A program made the position numbers and the translations under genes. The notes beneath the pieces were generated by a model. That model saw only the letters and a program-made list of their open reading frames with translations, searched no databases and had not been told where the DNA came from. Below, piece after piece: positions 58,714 through 64,000 of a DNA stretch of 64,000 nucleotides. Position 1 is the first letter of the stretch. Each line of letters begins with the position of its first letter. Source of the stretch: Ehretia macrophylla (lineage: Eukaryota > Streptophyta > Magnoliopsida > Boraginales > Ehretiaceae); assembly GCA_037974665.1 (NCBI GenBank), contig CM075783.1, forward strand, positions 46,027,318-46,091,317, read 5' to 3'.

Positions 58714-61007
58714 CTAGCTGTAATACCCGAGCCCGGAATGTGAAAATTCTTTGTTTATTATTTTAAAAATTATATTTCCTTAATTTCTTTGTGAATTAAT
58801 TGTTACTTTCTCGCCGTCGCAACGTGCATTGCATTTCAGGAGCGATAGCTAGAAAACGATTTCCAGTCCTCAGCAAATAGTGAAACTAGTATTTAGATGA
58901 CTTAAATTTTATATTTTAAATGTTGCTAGCTTTAATTGACCTTACCTTAGCTAAAACGGCTTTAAAACGCACAAAATAGGGCCCTTTGACCAAGACTTAA
59001 GTTGTTTGACCTTGGACCTTTGACTTGTTGACCATTTAACACTTATAAGCTAAAATAACTAAGCAAAATAAAAAGAAAAACAGCAGCAAAACAGGAGAGC
59101 AGGCCGTGAGCTTCATTGAGGAAAAAAAAAAAAAAACCTTTCAACTTCCAATCGATCAATCTTCGCGAGAGCTCGTGCGGGGTGATTTCCGAGGCAACCA
59201 ACGTTGTTTTCCTAGCGACTAGGAGTACCTAAGGTGAGGGAAGCATGTTATTTGCGCATTTATACGTTGTGTATGTTAACTTTGTCAATTTTTAGATTTA
59301 TCCGTAGATCGTTATTTAAAGCGATTTGATGCTTCTAGAATGTTCCTTGGCATTTGTAGAACATGTATTTATAGCTTTGTAACATTTTCTGCGGTTAAAT
59401 GTTGTGATTGCAATTTAAATTGATCAATGAATATTAATTTATGAATAGTAAAACTTTGAAACGTTGAAGTTGCGCTGTTATGCTTTCTGTTGATGTAGAA
59501 ATGTGCTAGGTAGGCTAGAATGCTAAAATGTGTGGTTTGTTTGGGTTGCGTAGTGAAAAAAATGAGAATTAAGCCTTTGGAAAAGTCGGGGTCATTTAGG
59601 TCGGCTTTAGCGTTTTCTCGTTTTGCGTGTTGGCATTGCTTCGGGAAGCCATGGAAGCACTTTTGGTGCGATTATGGCGTTGGTTGGGTGTTTGGTTGTT
59701 ATAGTTGTAGTTCAAACGAGAAAGGGGGAAATCGGGGCTTTGCGCGAGTTCCAGGGTAAAGTAAGGTTCGGGGTCTTTAGACGTGCCTTATGGTGACCTA
59801 GGACGGTTGGCGAAGTCGGTTTCCAGAACTTGTAGCTCGTTTGGAAATGGTAGCGTTTTGATAGTTAGGGCCGATTTGTGTTTTTGTGTGTTTTCTTGTC
59901 TTTATGCTTATAGAATGCTTAGAATTACTTGGAATACTTGTTTGAGTTGTTTTGGATTGAATTGCTTATCAAATTGCTGCTATTGCGTGCGAGAGCAACC
60001 TACTTTGTTATTCTCCACGTGTGGCTTTATCGCTTGTTTATCGTCTTATATCGAGTCTTGCATTGCATAGTGTCTCGCGCGTGAGTGATGGGCCTCTCGG
60101 GGTAGCCTTGGGTTGCCAGTGTTGGTTGCTCTAGCTCCGCTGCTATTCCCTTTCTCGCTTGGGTTGCCTCCCAGGGAGATTTGGGTCGTAGGTTGATGGA
60201 TACTTCCGGGGTATTCCAAACTGGTGTTATAAGGTGGTTTGGGCCGGCGCGTCGTTATCGAATTCGTGTTTGAAAGTTGCTCGTGAAAAGAGTATCGTAT
60301 CATTTGAATGAGTGTTTGCAGCTTTAAATACTTGCCTTGCTTTATTGTTGGCTTTGGTTGTATCTTTATATGATTTGTATGTATTGCTTGGCTAATTGCA
60401 TTGCATACTCCTCTCATCTCCGTCCTTGAGACCAATTGCCCTCGCTGAGCAATAGTTTTTGCTCATTCCTCTCTATACTATGTTTTTATAGGAGTAGTTG
60501 AAGCAGACCCTCTCGAGGTAATAGAGGAGGAGGAGCAGGTGGAGGTGTTTCCGTGATAGCACTTCTCTGCTTTACTGGTGGTTGGTTACCAGTTTTGTGC
60601 GAACCTTGCTTGTTATGTATATTGCATGGAGGTCGCTTAATTTTGAGGCTTGTAGCCTTGTATATATTTTCTAGTTTGAGACCTCTACGGTCTTATGTTG
60701 TATAAGTTGGAAGAATGTAATGTTGTAACTTATACTCGGATGACTAGTGAAGAAATGCATGCTAATAGCTAATGGTTTAGTGGCATAAATACCTGTGTAG
60801 TATGCATATCATTTTGGTTTTGAAAGTTGGTTAATAAGAGAATGAATATTTTAAAGAAAGTTAGCTTGTTTTGATTATTTTATGGCTTTCGCAAGTATTA
60901 TATTGATTTTAGGGTTTTCGGATCGTCCGCGGTACAGAGGAGACTCCGTCCGTGTGTCGGGTCCAGGCTTGGCCTTTTGCGGAGTCGGGTCAAGGCGTGA
61001 CACTAGC
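58714..61007 (+). mobile_element. Solo LTR inserted in the Athila/Tat-like LTR
   Basis: The body is 58719-61002 (2284 bp), TGTAATACCCGAG...GGCGTGACA, flanked by a perfect 5-bp duplication ctagc (58714-58718 and 61003-61007). It is related to the LARD-like LTRs: same type of ends, and a well-conserved block at about 60058-60240. Most of the rest is strongly diverged. No internal region is left, as expected after recombination between LTRs. Confidence 0.9.
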
Positions 61008-62077
61008 CTCGTTACCATGGAAGATATCATCTTTTAAGCCCTAAATTAATGAATCTCAAAAGTATGTTTATTCTAACTTTGCAAAAGAATCTTCAAATTA
61101 TTAATTGTATCCCAACTAGAAATCACAATTAATATTCGGCATTAAAATCAAAACTTTCAATTATTAAGAACTATTCAAAGCATGAGAAAAACATGATTAA
61201 ACCCATCAAAGAAATTATTTCAACAATTGATGAAAGAATAAACATTAAACATGAATGATCAAGTTATGGGGAAAAATTAATTCACAAACATAGCATCAAT
61301 TAAAATTAACAAGGTTTCATCGTCACCTCAGCGAATAAATTTAGCTTGACATACTAAAGAAACTAAAATAACAATTCTGAAAAGTAAACATTATTTAAAT
61401 AAATTAAAGTAAAGGAAAGAAAACGTTACAGAGTTTAAATACGAAAAAACTCCAAAAGCATCATAATGTCTCGCAGAAGAAGAAAAACTAATAAAACTAA
61501 ACTAATTTTTTTTTATTGAATTTTCGCCGCTGCTGCTGCTGCTTTTTCTCTTTTTCGTCTTTCATGTGCCTTATATAGGCACAAAGTTTTTTTTTTTTTT
61601 TTTGTTTAGCCGACCTTGGCCAATGGGCCAAGGCTTTGATCCTTTTTTTTCTTTTATTTCAAGTCCAATTTGGACTTGTCCCGTGAGTGTTTTTGGCCAA
61701 GGCTAATGCCTTGGTCAATGGTCAATTCTTATATTATTTTTTTCCTCTTTTTTTATTTTCTTTCCTTTTGTTTTATTTCTTCAAATCTTGATTAATATTC
61801 TTCAATAAGCTTTTGATCTTTTCTTCTCATGCAATTCTTCAAGACTTTGCTCTAAGTGTTATTTCATCATCACAACTCTTGATCTGCATGTCCCCATGAT
61901 CTTCATATTTAATTATTCGTTCACGTACAAATAACATTTTAGCCTTGAAAAATGTGAAAAAGTCTCAGATAAGTGATAGACAAATTAATGCATTTAAGAC
62001 TTATTAGTTAAGCTCTTATCGGATGCAACAAAGTCTAATTTAAATATAAAAATATGCAAACTCCTACTTATATCACA

Positions 62078-64000
62078 ACCCCCAATCAGCGTCTTGCTAA
62101 TCCCTAGCAATTGAAGCGATTTAAAAGATTATTGAATAAACGAACATCAAATGATTTTTCTTTTCTTCCCTCAACCTTCACTCAAGTCAATACACTAAGC
62201 AAAAAGCTACAATCGTTAGAGATACTTCACAAATCGTCAACTCAACATGTGTGAATGAGTTAGCAAGCACAATACCAACTCCTCATCTTCAGATATCACG
62301 ACTCAAGTCCCCTTTCAGAGAATACATGTCAACTTAATCCTCACAGATATGATCACTCAACAAGCAACAACACTCAGAGGATAAGGTGTAATACTCTCAA
62401 CTAGTATATGTGAGTGGAGGAATATAAATAAATAAGAATCTCACATATAAGCATGAATGAAGGAACAATAATAAAGAAGATATAATATTTAGTCTCATTA
62501 AAGGAATACCAAAAATACTTCATATCACCTTTTTAGATCCATCACATATAGTCAACATTGTCATGTAACCGCTAAGATTAAGTAAGGACTTTTTTAGGAC
62601 GCAATATAGGTAAAAAGGATATATATATATATAGAGGTTAAGGTTAAGTAGTGAATGTTGAAAGTGTCTCAAGATTACTTAGGGAAATACTTTCAGCTTT
62701 TCTGTTCAATACTCTTTTTTTTCTCTCTACTCTTTTGCTCATTTACATCTTTCACAACTCCATTAGTTTTTCACTGACTTTATTCCTTTTTTCGATTTTT
62801 TTTTTGTTTTTTTTCCTTGTACTTTTTTTCGTATTTCCTCCCACCCCCCCCCCCCCCCCCCCTTTTTTGCTTTTTTTTCTTTTTTTTTTTTTGGAAAAAT
62901 ACACATTTCCATCACTGTTTTTCTTCCCCTCAACTATGAGAACTTCAATAACGATAAAAAACGTCTCAAATAAGTCATCATACTCCAAGAAGATAAAATC
63001 ACTAGTAACAAGAGTAGCTAATGCAACTAACAAATTTAAGCTCATAATCTCCATCAATGCTGACAGAATGTTCCCACTTTCTACTTGAAACACTTTGGGA
63101 AAATGGGTTTACGAAGGAAAGGCTAATTTCAAGGCTCAACGGGGTGACTAGCGGTTATGTAAAGAATAAAAATAATATATTATTATAAGGCTCAAAACAA
63201 GAAACAAGGCCTAACTGTCATCTCTTAAGGATATACATGGCTTACCCAAAATTTCATGATTTCACTTCAAGTGTGACATAAAGAACTTTTAGGCAAATAA
63301 AAGAAAGAAATAATGAGACTATTCAACGATATAACATGAGTTTCCACAAAAGAAAATAATTAGATGGCCAAGAAAGTAACTCTCTACAATAAATGATAGG
63401 CTCAAGACTCACAAAGGTTTAAATAGTTTTCACATATTCTCTTTAGGTTATCTCATCATTCAATCCTTCAACAAAAAGTAGTATTGTGTTGCTACATGAA
63501 TGTGCAAGGAGCTGAGTATGATGACAGTGAAGTCCTTTTCACAAAAGCAGCTAATTAACTTGGCATACAACTTAAGCTAAGACAAGGGAAAAAGAAGGGA
63601 GAAACAAAAATAATGATGATTGAAAAATAACTCCCCACCCCCAATCAAAACCAAACATTGTCCTCAATGTTTAAAAATAAACTCTCAAATATATGCAACA
63701 ATGAATAGAGAGTATAAAGAAAGCGCATGAGAACAAGTTAGCTAAGAAAATAAAGTTTGTACGAGAACGTACCTGAAGCACTTGATAAGGAAAAGGAAAA
63801 TAATGCCTTAAATCTGCAACTATTCAGTGAAACCCAAAAAAAAAAAAAACAAGAGAAAGCAAAGTAACAAGAAACAACAAAAAGAATAAAAGACTTCTCT
63901 TTTTTTACTTTTTCCATTTTTATATTTTTTTGTTGACTGACCCTATTTACATCCCCATACAAAGGCTCCGAACTCTGGGAGGCACTAAAGCCGACTCTAT
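62078..64000 (-). other. Interior of Athila/Tat-like element, non-coding
   Basis: AT-rich, with a C run of 18 at 62845-62862 inside a long pyrimidine tract (62710-62890) and an A run near 63838. Open frames across the tract (62651-63088 plus, 62752-63093 minus) are low-complexity artefacts. No gag or pol domain is visible in this part. Confidence 0.6.

Larger units (their letters stand above)
58144..64000 (-). mobile_element. 3' part of Athila/Tat-like LTR element, runs off right edge
   Basis: On the minus strand an LTR starts TGTGATATAAG at 62077, directly after a TTGGGGGT polypurine tract, and ends ...GTGCACTTGCGAGTAATTTACA at 58144. The LTR is about 1.65 kb once the inserted solo LTR is removed. 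A TATA box (CTATATAAGG) lies at 61570-61579 on the minus strand. The ending with ggGATCGACC and GTGCACTTGCGAG is familiar from Athila/Tat-type LTRs. Further right, the minus strand carries ACATTGAGGACAATGTTTGG (63654-63673), a phrase often found just after pol in such elements. The interior shown is non-coding and the rest lies outside the window. Lineage is from memory of these motifs, so moderate confidence. Fossil. Confidence 0.7.

Noticed and set aside
62651-63093. 145-codon plus and 113-codon minus frames
   Set aside because: Built on a long pyrimidine tract with an 18-C run; low complexity on both strands.

Overview
The window is nuclear DNA of a flowering plant, most likely a eudicot (possibly an asterid). 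Introns are GT..AG, intergenic DNA is AT-rich, there are CACTA, MITE and plant-type Ty3/gypsy elements, and there is one intact jasmonate-signalling gene of the JAZ10/TIFY9 type. One assembly gap of 100 N lies at 37625-37724. About half of the window is transposable element, much of it nested.

Left part (1-16417). A CACTA (En/Spm) DNA transposon runs off the left edge and ends near 5057. It holds a broken TNP2-type transposase on the minus strand, an A-rich tandem zone, a run of about 17 consecutive short hairpins (3395-3970), and a small plus-strand reading frame with its own TATA box and an EAR-type DLNEPP motif. A young, nearly whole Tat-lineage Ty3/gypsy element follows (5890-15696, minus strand, TSD gacat), with gag, pol and an antisense accessory region. 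A diverged related solo LTR sits at 15942-16417.

Host part (about 16.4-43.9 kb). A six-exon JAZ10-like gene (17345-20217, plus strand, 185 aa) is the only host gene I can reconstruct confidently. Its last intron splits the Jas motif exactly as in the JAZ10 genes known for intron-retention variants, and the retained form would be 177 aa without the PY end. Downstream are two RNase H (LINE-type) fragments in opposite orientations, a decayed PPR-DYW gene (23318-25012), and about 17 kb of AT-rich DNA in which I see no convincing gene, only microsatellites, homopolymers, a 72-bp tandem repeat and the gap.

Right part (42-64 kb). In order there are: a 401-bp fold-back MITE, a CACTA-like non-autonomous element (43941-46102), a 428-bp Tourist-like MITE with TAA duplications, a CACTA terminus at 47470, and a coding-free large LTR element (48420-55399, TSD ccaat). 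Then come a G-rich minisatellite and the 3' part of a minus-strand Athila/Tat-like LTR element running off the right edge. That element's LTR is itself interrupted by a solo LTR (58719-61002, TSD ctagc) related to the LARD-like LTRs. The nesting order can be read from the target-site duplications.

No tRNA, rRNA, CRISPR array or bacterial-type operon was seen. Function in this window centres on JAZ10. The JAZ repressor binds MYC transcription factors and the COI1 receptor through Jas and recruits NINJA through TIFY. Retroelement LTRs lie 0.9-1.6 kb upstream of it. The remainder is best read as a repeat landscape around that gene.
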